This document shows, piece after piece, positions 11,475 to 24,400 of a stretch of 64,000 nucleotides of DNA. Positions within the stretch are counted from its first letter, which is position 1. Each line of letters begins with the position of its first letter. Position numbers and translations under genes: made by a program. A model generated the notes under the pieces. That model did not search any database and was not told the origin of the DNA. It worked only from the letters and a program-made list of their open reading frames with translations. Source of the DNA: Alentia gelatinosa (Eukaryota > Annelida > Polychaeta > Phyllodocida > Polynoidae); assembly GCA_950022655.1 (NCBI GenBank), contig OX465582.1, forward strand, positions 93,882,704-93,946,703. The letters are read 5' to 3'.

Positions 11475-12212
11475 CATTATTGTGTATATATTTCCTTTTT
11501 AATTTTTAACAAGAGAAGTATCAAGTTGGGACCTTTTCCCAGGTGAATTGACATCATATTAAGGGAGCTGACTCTCCTCCTGGAAATGATATTAATTAAG
11601 GTACTAATAAACTATGACTGCTATCTCATTTACTTTGATGTATAAAAAGGGAAGCTCTATTCCCCTAAAAAATGAGAGCAGCTTGTATGATGGTTAAGAG
11701 ACTTTGCTGGAAGAATAAGTGACTATACCTTATCCTCTCCATTTTATGATTCTACTATAATTTGATCAGTTTCGAAAAGGAAACGTACCGTACTTCATTT
11801 AATGATATTCATGAAATGAAAGCTGCTTTACAAAAAAACACAAAAAAACACGGCTCTTTAAACAAAATGTTACAATTCCTGTGCCAACTGCTTCAGGTGA
11901 AAGAACAATCCGAGGCTCTATTGAACCACAGGTTCCAATGGTTGCCTATTTGTTACTCATCGCAATTAATGCAGAGACATTATCTTCGTAAACAGCGTAT
12001 ACATCTTGATATGTTATTAATATATCGATATAAATTCCGAATGGAATGTACTATATTATTCACCTGTGAGCACTGTTGTACTTCCGTTGTGTAGGTGGTT
12101 GCCGTTTATGATGCGGTAGCTCGGGTGATTATCCCTAACGCGTGGCGTGAGCGGCTCACTAACGGATCGAGTCACTCTTCACCTGCTCCTCGACCTGCTC
12201 ACAAGGGTTTAA

Positions 12213-12518
12213 CCCTTTGGCGCCGGATGATGCCTTAAGGCATCAATTTCTAAGACTTACAAAATCATAGTTTATGTGTTATAACTTTGTAAACATTTGA
12301 TTAAAAATGATGAATTTTTCACAGGATGTTCGTATAACATTACACTTACGATTGTGAAATAATCATAAAATAATATTCAAGATCACGTGTTATATCACGT
12401 GATCAAACAGTGAAATCATCATAATTGGTCTGAAAAGAGCCGTCCCCTGGCAGTGTATACTAGCACCCTACCCAGCCTTACAGACATTGCTTTGCCAGGG
12501 GTGCCCGGCATGAAAGGG
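12213..12518. mobile_element. piggyBac-like MITE, copy 1 (TTAA target)
   Basis: The 306-bp element starts CCCTTTGGCGCC and ends GGCATGAAAGGG; it is flanked by TTAA at 12209-12212 and 12519-12522. The body aligns along its length with 48595-48900. TTAA target sites with CCC/GGG ends are established marks of piggyBac-type elements. Confidence 0.85.
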
Positions 12519-12522
12519 TTAA

Positions 12523-13019
12523 CGTTGGTTTAAAAACAATTTAACTCACAAGATTAGGAATTATCTTTCTGGTTTCAGGGGTCATCTCGGGGATCCTTTT
12601 CTTCAAAATTTTATTCATCAAATTCCGGACAAGTCCAGTACTTCCATTTCAGAAATTAGGCAACTCTCTGTACATGATTTGTCAGTCCAACAGGGCGCCT
12701 TCGAGCGCAACAAGATTAAACAAATTAATGTACGTCACAATGACGTTGGTAAAGTAACAAACAACTGGTGCGGAACAAGAATAAACAACACCATACCCCA
12801 GAGTACCCGGACGTCTGCACTCAAACCTATCCCAAATTTTTATCCCCCGACTTTAGTCCATCAGAATTGTAGATTTCCTATAACTCTTGTAAATAATTAT
12901 TGATTTAATTTTTTATCTAAAAGTCCCTAACGATTTGTCTTTTTGGTCTGCATGTGTCTTGGGATATAGATCTTTGCACCCATCTGGCGGTATAGGTACG
13001 TCTTTTAGTGCCTCCTCTC
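12523..13019. other. Non-coding stretch, nothing recognised
   Basis: One plus-strand open frame of 74 codons (12679-12903) lacks recognisable features. Confidence 0.3.
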
Positions 13020-13300
13020 AGGTACCTAGAGGTCCGTTCCCACGTGGTGATTCTTGCCCCTGAGACTACTGCCGGGCATACTCGCCGGGAAACGGCAGTT
13101 ACACAGTGGGTGGGAGGGCATAGTCGGCGACTATGCCCTGATATATTTCAAACATGTTTGAAATTGAATCGCAAGAGACTGGTGCCCTTTTTAGAGAAAA
13201 TCCAGTCGCCCACTCAAGCCCGAACAACAAGGGGTAGGGCAATAGTCGCCGACGAATTTGCCAATTTGCATTCCCACTAGGCGACTGTCAAATTTCTGGA
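13020..13300. repeat. Dispersed repeat with TCAAACATGTTTGA core, copy 2
   Basis: Relative of 5884-6130. The palindrome tcaaacatgtttga is at 13148-13161, followed by the shared tail aattgaatcgcaagagactg. Confidence 0.6.
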
Positions 13301-13554
13301 AATTTTGGCTGATGATCGCCGACTGGTGCCCTACTGGGCTGATTTTAGGACATGAAGCGCAGGAACGAGCACAGAGAAGTCAGTACCTGTGTTGGGCAGG
13401 TTCTTGACCGTGTACGCCGTTGGGTACGTCTAACTCCGCCGAGCCTCCTAGTGGAAGACCGGGGAACCAGTTTATACCTGTGAAACCCCCTGGTGACCAA
13501 GTTCAGAACCATGGATTGTGTCATACCGCTACCGCCACCTGGTGACTAATAAAC

Positions 13555-13872
13555 AGATTAATACCGCCATCAATAAATATGCACGTAACATAGCCTTAAA
13601 GGCATATCCTCCAATTCACAGTGACGCCACCTGGAGATTTCTATCTGAGTGATCTATATCGTATTATTGAGTTTAATCTAACCCTATAGGTCAATTAGAC
13701 CAATTGATATTTGAGTAATTTACAAAGGAAATGCACTTGGAAATAAGGTTTTCTTCAATTTTCCAATAGAAGGACGGTGATCTATGATATTTAAAATCTA
13801 AATATGTCTATTATACATTTATTATATTCTGTGAAAGTTTGAAGAAAATGTCATGGGTTTTACTATGGAAAA
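13555..13872 (+). repeat. Dispersed repeat, inverted partner at 27722-28080
   Basis: Aligns with the reverse complement of 27722-28080. Shared words include ggttttcttcaatt, aaataaggttttcttc-like blocks and catgggttttactatg. No terminal inverted repeats were seen. Confidence 0.6.
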
Positions 13873-13889
13873 TAACCAGCTCTGCATAT

Positions 13890-14660
13890 TGTTGCTTACT
13901 ATCTGTGACTGGAATTATTGTTAATTATTTATGACTTTGGTTACTCCTAGCTCTTTATCACTGGAGTTATTTCTTACTGTTTATGGTTGGAGTTCCTGTT
14001 TACTATTTATAATTGATTGGAGCTACTGCTTACTATTTATCAGAACTTACTGTTTATGACGGAAGCTACTGCTAACTATCATAACTTCATAACTAGAGTT
14101 ATCTCTTACCAGTACAGGAGTTATTGCCAACTGTTTATTTCTAGAGTTATTTCTAACTGTTTGCCACAGGAGTCACTGCCCACAGTCTATGACTGTTGTT
14201 ATAGCTAACTATTTATGACAGAAGTTATTTCTTACTGTTTATCACTGGAATTACTGTTAACTATCTATGACTGGAATCTTTCTTCACTATTTATGACTTT
14301 AGATCCTGGTAACTCTTTATGACTGGAGTTATCTCTCACTGTTCAAGGTTGGAGTTACTGTTTACTATTCATGATTGATTAGAGCTACTGTTTCTTTATT
14401 TATCACTGCAAATTGTATATGACTTCAGTCACTGCTACCTCTTATGATTAGAGTTATCTTTTACCGGTACTGTTTATGACTGAGGTTATTTCTCACTGTT
14501 TATGACTGAAGTTATTTCTTACTGTTTATGACTGGAGTTACTGCTAACTATTTATGACTGGAGTTATTCCTTACTGTTTATGACTGGAGTCATCTCTTAC
14601 TGTTTATGACTGGAGTTATTGCTTGTTGTTTGTGACCGGAGTTGGCTGACTGACAGGAGT
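13890..14660. repeat. 26-bp satellite array
   Basis: About 28 diverged units of a 26-bp repeat, typified by tgactggagttactgctaac plus tattta. Units near 14480-14640 are the most regular. Confidence 0.85.
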
Positions 14661-15360
14661 TGTTAACGATACTCTCTGACTCTATCTGATGACTGTGCAA
14701 ACTGCGACCTCCCGCTGGATCCATGACCATAAACCCCCTCCTATCAGTTCTCACCGCGATTATTATCAAATTTCTACATCATTTTAGATAAATCGGCTTC
14801 CTAAATATACCTGGTATACTCTAGAAACGTACCCTTCGGCCTTAAGTATGCTTGCTTAAATCCTAATGTTTGGAATTAATCTACCGTTGGTGTATATTTT
14901 CTTGTGAAGAGATTATCTATTGTGGACGTATAATCGCTGTGCGTTAAGTGGGTGGTGGGGGGTCCTCCCGTGTTAAACACCAGTTATGTGTACGAGTGGA
15001 ATTTAATAATCCACACCACACATATCTGAGTTCTACAAAACAACCTCTCACAAATCCCACAACTCATAACTAGGTACAGTGTTCCAGTGGACATCTGGAG
15101 GATTTCTGTTGAGTTTCTAATTGCGTTTTAAATGAACATAATTGGGATTATCTATCACGGAACGTGGTTTTAGTGGTAATCCCAACACGTGGTGGTGATA
15201 TTCTCTAAGTCTTGTGTGTAGACGTATATTGTAGCCGTACAGGACAGATCTGCCCCAGTTGAGGTGAACATGCTCCAAGGCGTCACGGATGGTGGACTAG
15301 ATCACAGATACGACACGCATGAATGAGCACGAGTCCATGCAGGTCTGCTGCTTGGTCATC

Positions 15361-15418
15361 CATGTAAAAGAAAAGAAAAGAATCACTGAGATTTAAAAGA
15401 GGGCAGCCAACAAGAACC
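15361..15418 (+). promoter_or_regulatory. Putative 5' UTR and start context of the calmodulin-like gene
   Basis: The sequence immediately before the ATG reads aagaaccATGG, with A at -3 and G at +4, a strong Kozak-type context. An atttaaaag word lies about 30 bp upstream, but I cannot tell whether it works as a TATA element. Confidence 0.35.
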
Positions 15419-15452
15419 ATGGCCACTCACCTGACAGACGAGGAGCTGAGAG
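15419..15452 (+). CDS. Calmodulin-like gene, exon 1
   Basis: Encodes [11 protein letters not shown] plus the first base of a Glu codon, then the donor GTGAGTG. This matches the calmodulin N-terminal segment that precedes EFxxAF. Confidence 0.85.
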
Positions 15453-18400
15453 GTGAGTGATAATATGTAACATCATTATTATCATTATTATTAGTAGTAG
15501 TAGTAATAGTATCATTATCATTTTTATCATTAGTATTATTATCATTAGTAGTAGTATCATTATTATTGTTATTATTAGAAGTAGTATGTCAAAACTGTAT
15601 TCGTGTGGAGTAATCTTCCGATTCAGAATCTGCTTAGTAAGCGATAATCTATAGCACTATGATTATCATCATGATTATTATCATTAGAAGTAGTATCATT
15701 ATTATTGTTATTATTGTTATTATTATCATTAGAAGTAGTATGTAATAACTGTATTTGTGTGGAGTAATCTTCCAATTCTGAATCTGCACGGTGAGTGAGA
15801 ATTTGTATCATCATTATTATTATCATCACCATTATTATTAGTAGTAGTAGTATTACTATTATTAGAAGTAGTAATAGTACCCTTATCGTTGTTATTATCA
15901 GTATCATTATCATTAGTAGTAGTAGTATGTGAAAACTGTATTCCTGTGGAGAAATCTTCCCATTCCGAACCTGGGTTCGCCGGATGTCTAAAACTAGGAG
16001 CAAATAGGAGGTTCATCATAGATGAATGAGCGTGCAATTATATTTGAATAGCAAGTAAAAGGTTTGGGTTAGATTCAGTCTATGGATAGTTTTCTTTAAC
16101 CCACTTGCACCCAGTCAACTTGCCATTTCTGCAACTGCCTAGCTAGGATCCAAATAGATCAAGCACCAATGGGTCTTGAGGTATTTTGGTCATGCGTGAT
16201 TGGTCATGGTCAGCTGGGCATGGTTCTAAAACCCTGAGACACTGGCTCCCTGCTCTGTTCTCACTGTCACAGTGAAGAGCATGCTGATAGTAAAGGGATA
16301 GTTTTCTGGAAGCACACTGAAAGTTCAATGTGACCACTCTAATCTCTAGATGATGTATTTAGCGCGTGCAAGCACGTTCCAATTAGGTGTTTACACCAAG
16401 TTTCCAATGTCCAGCAACACCGGTGAGGTATCGGAAGATTTTGCACACAGGTATATTGTTTGATATCATCATTTACCTAAGAAACATCAAGATATTGTTG
16501 AAGGTACCTTTCAAAACTAATTTGGGCACACAATAGTCATAGCGTAACGTGGGTTTCGCCCCCACCCTTTTAAACTAGGAGCATACATTATTTCCATTCA
16601 TAATGGAAGAGCGCGGTATACCAAAATATCATAGAATAAAAGTAAGAGAATATCAATACTTTGGTATATTTCTTTTGAGATGTTTGTCATTTTCTGGCTA
16701 ACGTTTTTGATTTTGACTTGTGCCTGGTCTAGCATACCACAGATCACATTCAACTTGTCTTGGTTGTGACTGAATTTGTCATTTAGGGTCTTGGTCAAAT
16801 ACCCTACTTCTCTTGCTAATAGGTCAGCTATGCCACTCAGTTTGCTCTTTGATAGCCCCTTAGCGCTTGATGCACTCAAGTTTGTTTTGCTTGAAGGTAC
16901 TTCATTTGGAGTACTAGTGCCCTTGGTAATCCTCTTACTAACATATTTGTCATCTGTTTTCCTTCTACTTCTAAGAGTTCTTTTGACATCTTGAGATAGG
17001 GTATCATCTGGAACATTCATATATTTGGCACAATTATCTTAGTCCATTGATATCTGATTTCTGTTGATTTGCTACACCACAATGCACACACATTCCCATG
17101 GTCACTCAGCCATGAAAGTTCTATTTTAAGGAACCAAGTCAGTAGTGACGCAGGGATACGGGATACAGGGATACTGGGCACCTGATCCTTTTACCAGACT
17201 TTTATAGTTGGGACATTGATAGTGAAGCGTTAGATTCTTTGCAGTAAGCTGAAACCCTGTGTGAGCATTCTAACCTCTATCTAGATGACGTATATGAGCG
17301 CGATTTCCCGAGCTCAAAAAGAATTTTATTTGATCAATTGTGTTCGATATTACATCGCTCTTCCCTGCAATATGTGAATATGTTGTCAAAACAATTTTCA
17401 TGTATTGGAACTCAAGTGCCTCGTTTGTACATTTTCTTGAAACCTATTTCTAAATGTTTAGAATACCAAGCCCCCACTTTCAAACACAAACAAAAAAACC
17501 TTGGTACTAAAAATTTTGAAATAGTGCATCGGACTCCATACGCCTCGTCCCTGACAGTTATTCCTTTTAAACCTAAATCTAGTTTCCTAAGAACTATCGA
17601 ATTTTGATCTGGGCTTCGGGTGGGTTTCTTGGTTTCGTATGTGTGCAAGAATTGTGAGTTGCAGCAGAAGGTTTTCTAGATGGAAATGCCAACATACATG
17701 GAGTGTTCCTGACATTTTTGTATCTTCAACCCTATATTTTATTTGTTGGTTTATCTGTTTGTGGGAGGGTCATGTCGTCCCATTTTATTTATATATTGTA
17801 GGTTTTAATGATACCCATGAGTAACATGATGCGCCTTTCTTTGGGATGCATCATTCTACATCTCTCTAGTAGTTCATTATTATTCTCATATAACCCATCA
17901 CGGAGGGCCTCTTTGTCAATGGCGAACCTTATGCTCATTTATAAACATTGATCAAAACAGGAACACAGGAAATACGCGGCGAAATCAGATCAACCAATGC
18001 CGAAGCCAGAGGTTGACTGTGAGACATATCCGTTCATGATATCACTCTGTTAAATAATTTGTGTGGGTGTATGATTAGATGGAAATCGCACTATTAGTCT
18101 TTTTGCAAATATAGTACAGCCTCATTAGTAAGACACCCAGTTCTGTAGAACACATACAATACAACCTCACTTATGAGATAGTTATGGCGATAACATCCAG
18201 TATATCTCATTACACCCATTTATTGAGATAACATATATTACTGTACAACTATTGCCGAATATGTATGAAATACAACACGGGTGGTAGGGGCGTAGTATAA
18301 ATAATGTTCACGCTAACCGTGACAGTGCTAGCGGGCTGCAGGTTTTTTTGTGGATCATCAGAAAAGTTAATAAAACAGTAGCTGCAGCTTCGGGCGTTTT

Positions 18401-21400
18401 AATGATACCCATGAGTAACATGATGCGCCTTTCTTTGGGATGCATCATTTTACATCTCTCTAGTAGTTCATTATTATTCTCATATAACCCATCACGGAGG
18501 GCCTCTTTGCCAATGGCGAACCTTATGCTCATTTATAAACATTGATCAAAACAGGAACACAGGAAATACGCTGCGAAATCAGATCAACCGATGCCGAATC
18601 CAGAGGTTGACTGTGAGACATATCCGTTCATGATATCACTCTGTTAAATAATTCTTGTGGGTGTATGATTAGATGGAAATCGCACTATTAGTCTTTTTGC
18701 AAATATAGTACAACCTCATTAGTAAGACACCCAGTTCTGTAGAACACATACAATACAACCTCACTTATGAGATAGTTATGGCGATAACATCCAGTATATC
18801 TCATTACACCCATTTATTGAGATAACATATATTACTGTACAACTATTGCCGAATATGTATGAAATACAACACGGGTGGTAGGGGCGTAGTATAAATAATG
18901 TTCACGCCAACCGTGACAGCGCTAGCGGGCTGCAGGTTTTTTTGTGGATCATCAGAAAAGTTAATAAAACAGTAGCTGCAGCTTCGGGCGTTTTAATGAT
19001 ACCCATGAGTAACATGATGCGCCTTTCTTTGGGATGCATCATTCTACATCTCTGTAGTAGTTCATTATTATTCTCATATAACCCATCACGGAGGGCCTCT
19101 TTGCCAATGGCGAACCTTATGCTCATTTATAAACATTGATCAAAACAGGAACACAGGAAATACGCGGCGAAATCAGATCAACCGATGCCGAAGCCAGAGG
19201 TTGACTGTGAGACATATCTGTTCATGATATCACTCTGTCAAATAATTCTTGTGGGTGTATGATTAGATGGAAATCGCACTATTAGTCTTTTTGCAAATAT
19301 AGTACAACCTCATTAGTAAGACACCCAGTTCTGTAGAACACATACAATACAACCTCACTTATGAGATAGTTATGGCGATAACATCCAGTATATCTCATTA
19401 CACCCATTTATTGAGATAACATATATTACTGTACAACTATTGCCGAATACGTATGAAATACAACACGGGTGTTAGGGGCGTAGTATAAATAATGTTCGGG
19501 CCGTATTTTTGAGTCATGGTGATAAGATACAGTGCAACATTGTTAATGAGACACCCGTTTACATCGATAGCATATAGTACAAACTGGTTGGTGAGACATC
19601 CGGTTTTTCAATAACAAAGACAGTAACACCCTTTAGCGGCACATCCATAATGTAAACAGGCATGTATTTGCCTTTCTGACTGCCAGGATAAATAAAGTGA
19701 TCTAAAAAAGAAGAATCCTGTTATGTTGATAACAAAGGGTACAACAACAACATTAATGATATACCCAGTTGGTTTTTTTTAGTTGGGTTTTTTTAAGCTT
19801 TTATTTTATCTGGAGTGTCCACAAGGGTGTGGATACCCTATTTTCGGTGGGCTCCAGAGGCCAAGACAATTTGTTTCAGTATGGTATAAGTCAATACAGA
19901 AAAGGTACCTGGGTAATTACAGGCTAAACATATTATTATATGACATAGGATCAATAAACATGGAAGAAGGAATGGTATTTACAATGATAATGGTGATAAC
20001 GCTACAACTCTTACCAATTCATTCGAAAGGTTTCCTATTTTCTTGGCTATCACACTCGGGCAAGCGAGGATCTCACAACTTGGAGTATTAGCTCCCTTTG
20101 ATGAATGCATTCATAATATCGCACTTTTAATCATCATTTTAGCTTCTACATAGATATGAGTCCCCTTTGAAAAACTGTATTCAGAATCTGTCACTAAATA
20201 ATTGTGGACTAGAGGTTGTTTAACACCCGCCATTAGAATGAGGAGTAGGGGAAAGGGCCCGAGTGGAAGAACGGCTCTATAGCCGAATTCGGTGATTGTG
20301 AACACACAATATTCCCTAATAAAAATTGCCAAAAAAACAAAAACAAAAAAACCTAGTGTAAACATAGACTAAATAACTGTTTTTACTTGAACACTTGGCA
20401 GAGGTGCTGGCGACAGGGCTGAGGATCCCCAAGTACCTGAAGGACGACGACGACGACGACAGCATGACGTCATCAGTGGCGGAAGTGGCCGATCAGCTCA
20501 CTGACAAGGAGTATAACGGTGAGTGGTCGGTGTTTATCTTACCTTGTAGACTTGCTCAAGTCTTTGATTATGAACATTCATTAAATGATATAAGAAAATC
20601 GGAATACAATTCATTAGCGCATGTGTCCTTCTCTGACTGGCCCATGAGTCGAAGACTTGTGCACTCTGACCAGAATCTGCTGTTTATGACCCCAAGCCAC
20701 TTCCTGTAACCCTATACCTCCCTCTACCCCTCCCCCCCTCCTCCCCTCCAGTTCCCTGGCTGCCTGTGTTGGCATAGGAATATATTTCACCTACTCCTGA
20801 CTATGTCTCGATTGAGATCAAAGTGAGAGGGTATCAATCTCCCAGCAGATATCCTGACCAGTAGCCAGACCTCTGCTTGGGGAGTGTGGCGCAAAATCGC
20901 GCCAGTCTGCACGGCCGGTTACGGATTAGACCAGCCCCTGTGTCACTCGGAAGGGGTGGAGGGGTAGGACACAGGGACTGAGGCCAGTCTACTGAGCTTG
21001 GTATAAATGTCCATAGGCTTAACGTTAGGAGCTCGTTCTCAACAGGCCTGCGAGTACGGTAACTCATACTCAATGTGTGCTATCACCTCATTCATATTAC
21101 TAAGAACTCCAATCTCGATGGTGAATGGGGACACAGACCAAACACTCATCAGTTTCTTTCTTATTATATGTGTGGGAACTCGGGCCCCGATTTCTCAGAA
21201 TCTTTTTTTTACTTTCTTATTATAACTCAGCAATCCTCATAAGTCTCAATCAATACTGTGTACTTACTTACAGACATGGAGTATACGGTGAGTGAGTGTT
21301 CAGTATGTACCTGAGTACAAGGTCTGGGTGGCGCCGTGGTATATATCATTATCTCACCCCTGGAATAAATGTCCATAGGCTTAACACTGGGAACTCGTTC

Positions 21401-24400
21401 TCCATGCCCCTACAAGTATTGCAGTCCGTTCTCCATGGTCTATAGCCTGTGTCCTATCTATTCTTTTAGTGTGTACAGGGGTGAGATAAATACAGAAAGC
21501 AACTCGTTTTGGTCAAAGAAGTCATTCTCCAACTCGTTTGAATGCTATGTGATATTCACTCGGCTGTCGCCTCGTTCATATCACTATGCATCAAACTCGT
21601 GGAGAACGACGACTCTGACCAAAACGAGTTGCTTTCTTCTTTATGCCGCCACCTCCAGGCTCTCATTGGCCACCTAATGTCTCCTGCTGCATCTACCAGG
21701 TAGCTGTTTCAATAGTTGAAAATACTCTCGTAGTCGGTCTTACTAACCAAATAGCGGCACTTCGTGTTGCAATAGGAGAGGATGGCAACAGCGAGCGACA
21801 CTTTGAATCAAAGCGGCACCAACAGTGGTAGTAACCGTTTCAATAGTTAATGAACTCTTGCTGTTACTGCCACTGTTACTGCCACCGCTTGCGAGAGGGT
21901 CTACCCTCTCTTATTGATCAATACAACAATTTTAAAACATATTTGATCAGATGTTATAATATATTTGAGTAAAGAAAAACATGCTCCAAACAATTTAAAA
22001 TGATTTTTTAACCATATCTTGATTTTCATGTTTCTCTAGTGATCAACTCCTTTGTGAGAACCATAATTCTACTCAAACCCAGAACTGCGGTCACTGCACC
22101 ACTCGGCTGTTTTCTTACGGTATTGCTCGACCCTAGGTTATCACTTGCTTGTCTTACAAGCAAGACCTACAGTATGGGCTCTGTAACTCAGCAAATGATG
22201 CACGTAGAGACATCAAATAAAAACTGAAATGTGGGGGAAATCACGAGGAATAATTTGGAATTATTGAATTTTTCATTAGATATAGATTTATTTAATGTCT
22301 CGTTCACTATGCTGGCATAGCGGGACGGCTACCCACCCACACCAGAGTTTAAAATTTCAAGAAGGACAATAATAAAATTCCTAGGGCACCTTATATCCAT
22401 GTCGCAGGCAGTAAAATTCTTCTACTTGGAAATTATAATCAATGATATTTTCTCCTTGAAAAATGAAAATTTCAAATTGTTTCCAAGCCTGCTTCTGAGT
22501 ATAATTATGCATTCTACAATGAGAAATCCAATATTGATTTACAACAGGATAGATTCAGTACTTGCAGGTTCACAAACTCCAATGGTCTGTTTCCACTTGC
22601 ACAACAACTTTCTATGCCCTATTGATTCACAATGAAACCAACTTGCCCAAAGTTCGATCATAAAATTGTCAGAAGAAGAGATTTTAAAAGATGGTTGAAA
22701 GTAACGTACACATTTGTCGGTTCCAACAAATCTGCAAGTGGGAACAAGCCTATGAAGCTATTTTGGCTCTGATACATGTGGTTTGGTTGACCTGATTAGA
22801 CCCTCATTGTATACTGGCTATGAAGATACATATTTCACAGTTACATTGTTACACAGTGTTACACTGGGAACATGCCAGGTCTATTCTAGATGTGGATAAC
22901 GACAGGTTAAGTTATTAATCCTAGATTAATAGTCTCTTGTCATGTTGGGGACTATAAATAGTACTGGCTACAAATGTTGGCTAAGTATGTCTGACTACTT
23001 CTCCCACATCAATACTTTTTTCTCTTTTTTTTTGTTATTTCGGTTCCGTTCGGTACAGTGACTGTTGTGGTCTACCACTCCCCCATTTTGTCTTCCTACC
23101 AATTATCCTACCCCTAAAATAAAATCCCACAGGCTTAACATTGACTTTCTGTATGCACCCGTATGTTGCATACGGATAAAAAATCGCTCCTAGGAGCGTA
23201 CAAAAAATGGACCAATCAGAGATCAGCAGCTGAAAGTAGTTCCAAGCACCTTCAGAGCAACAAGGAGAGCTATACAGAGGACTTCAGAAAGTTTTTATCA
23301 TATTTTTTGTTATTATCCTCACATAAAAATATTGTTCACAGGAGGTAGGATCAAATCAAAAACTTATTTGTTTTAATCTGGGCTCCCATATGCGACTCCT
23401 GGAGTTTTGGCTCTGGATATCACTTGGCTCCGCCTTGTGATATCACTACGCCAAACTCCAGTCATTGCATACGGGAGCCCAGATTAAAACTCATCTGGTT
23501 TTATGATAGTACTCTATCACTCGCAGGTGATTTGTACTCTTTATTTTGTTTGCTGGAAGAAGATATATAGGTCCCAACATTACAGTGGGAAACAACATTT
23601 TTACACAAAACAATATAGCCGTACACTATACAATATCTGCAATATGATTAATTATTATATACACAATACTTCAATATAGTTAATTATTATAGACACAATT
23701 ATATAGGATGAGAGTTCCGCAGGTGATATTAAGATATGTATGGGGCCTCAGCAAACCATGACCCATTCTCTCTATGTTATCAGAAACCATAATATTCATT
23801 AATTTTAAAATCCACTGATGACAGCCTCGAAGTAAATAATTATAGGAAAATAGTCCCTTTGCACTGGAGCGCAACATAATATTGTAAAACCGGATGAGTT
23901 TTAATCTGGGCTCCCGTATGCGACGACTGGAGTTTGGCGTAGTGATATCACGAGGCGGAGCCAAGTGATATCCGGAGCCAAAACTCCAGGAGTCGCATAC
24001 GGGAGCCCAGATTAAAACGAATAAGGTTTTGATTTTATCCTACCCCCTGTGAACGATATTTCTATGTGAGGATAATAACAAAAGACACGAAAAAAACTTT
24101 CTGAAGTCCTCCATATAGCTCTCCTTGCTGCTCTGAAGGCTCTTGGAACTACTTTCAGCTGCTGATCTCTGATTGGTCCATTTTTTGTACGCTCCTAGGA
24201 GCGATTTTTTATCCGTATGTGACATACGGGCGCATACGGAAAGTCAATGTTAAGCCTATGGGATTTTATATTAGGGGTAGGATAAATTATGATATGGCAA
24301 TATTATCATTTCATGGATTTTATCATTTTACATTCGCTAATGCGTGTGTATTACTACGCGCCAACTTCTCGAAGTTTAAGTCGCCTGTCCATAAAACCAT

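Noticed and set aside
15457..16003. Open frames rich in Ile, Ser, Asn and Thr
   Set aside because: They are translations of the ATT/ATC microsatellite.
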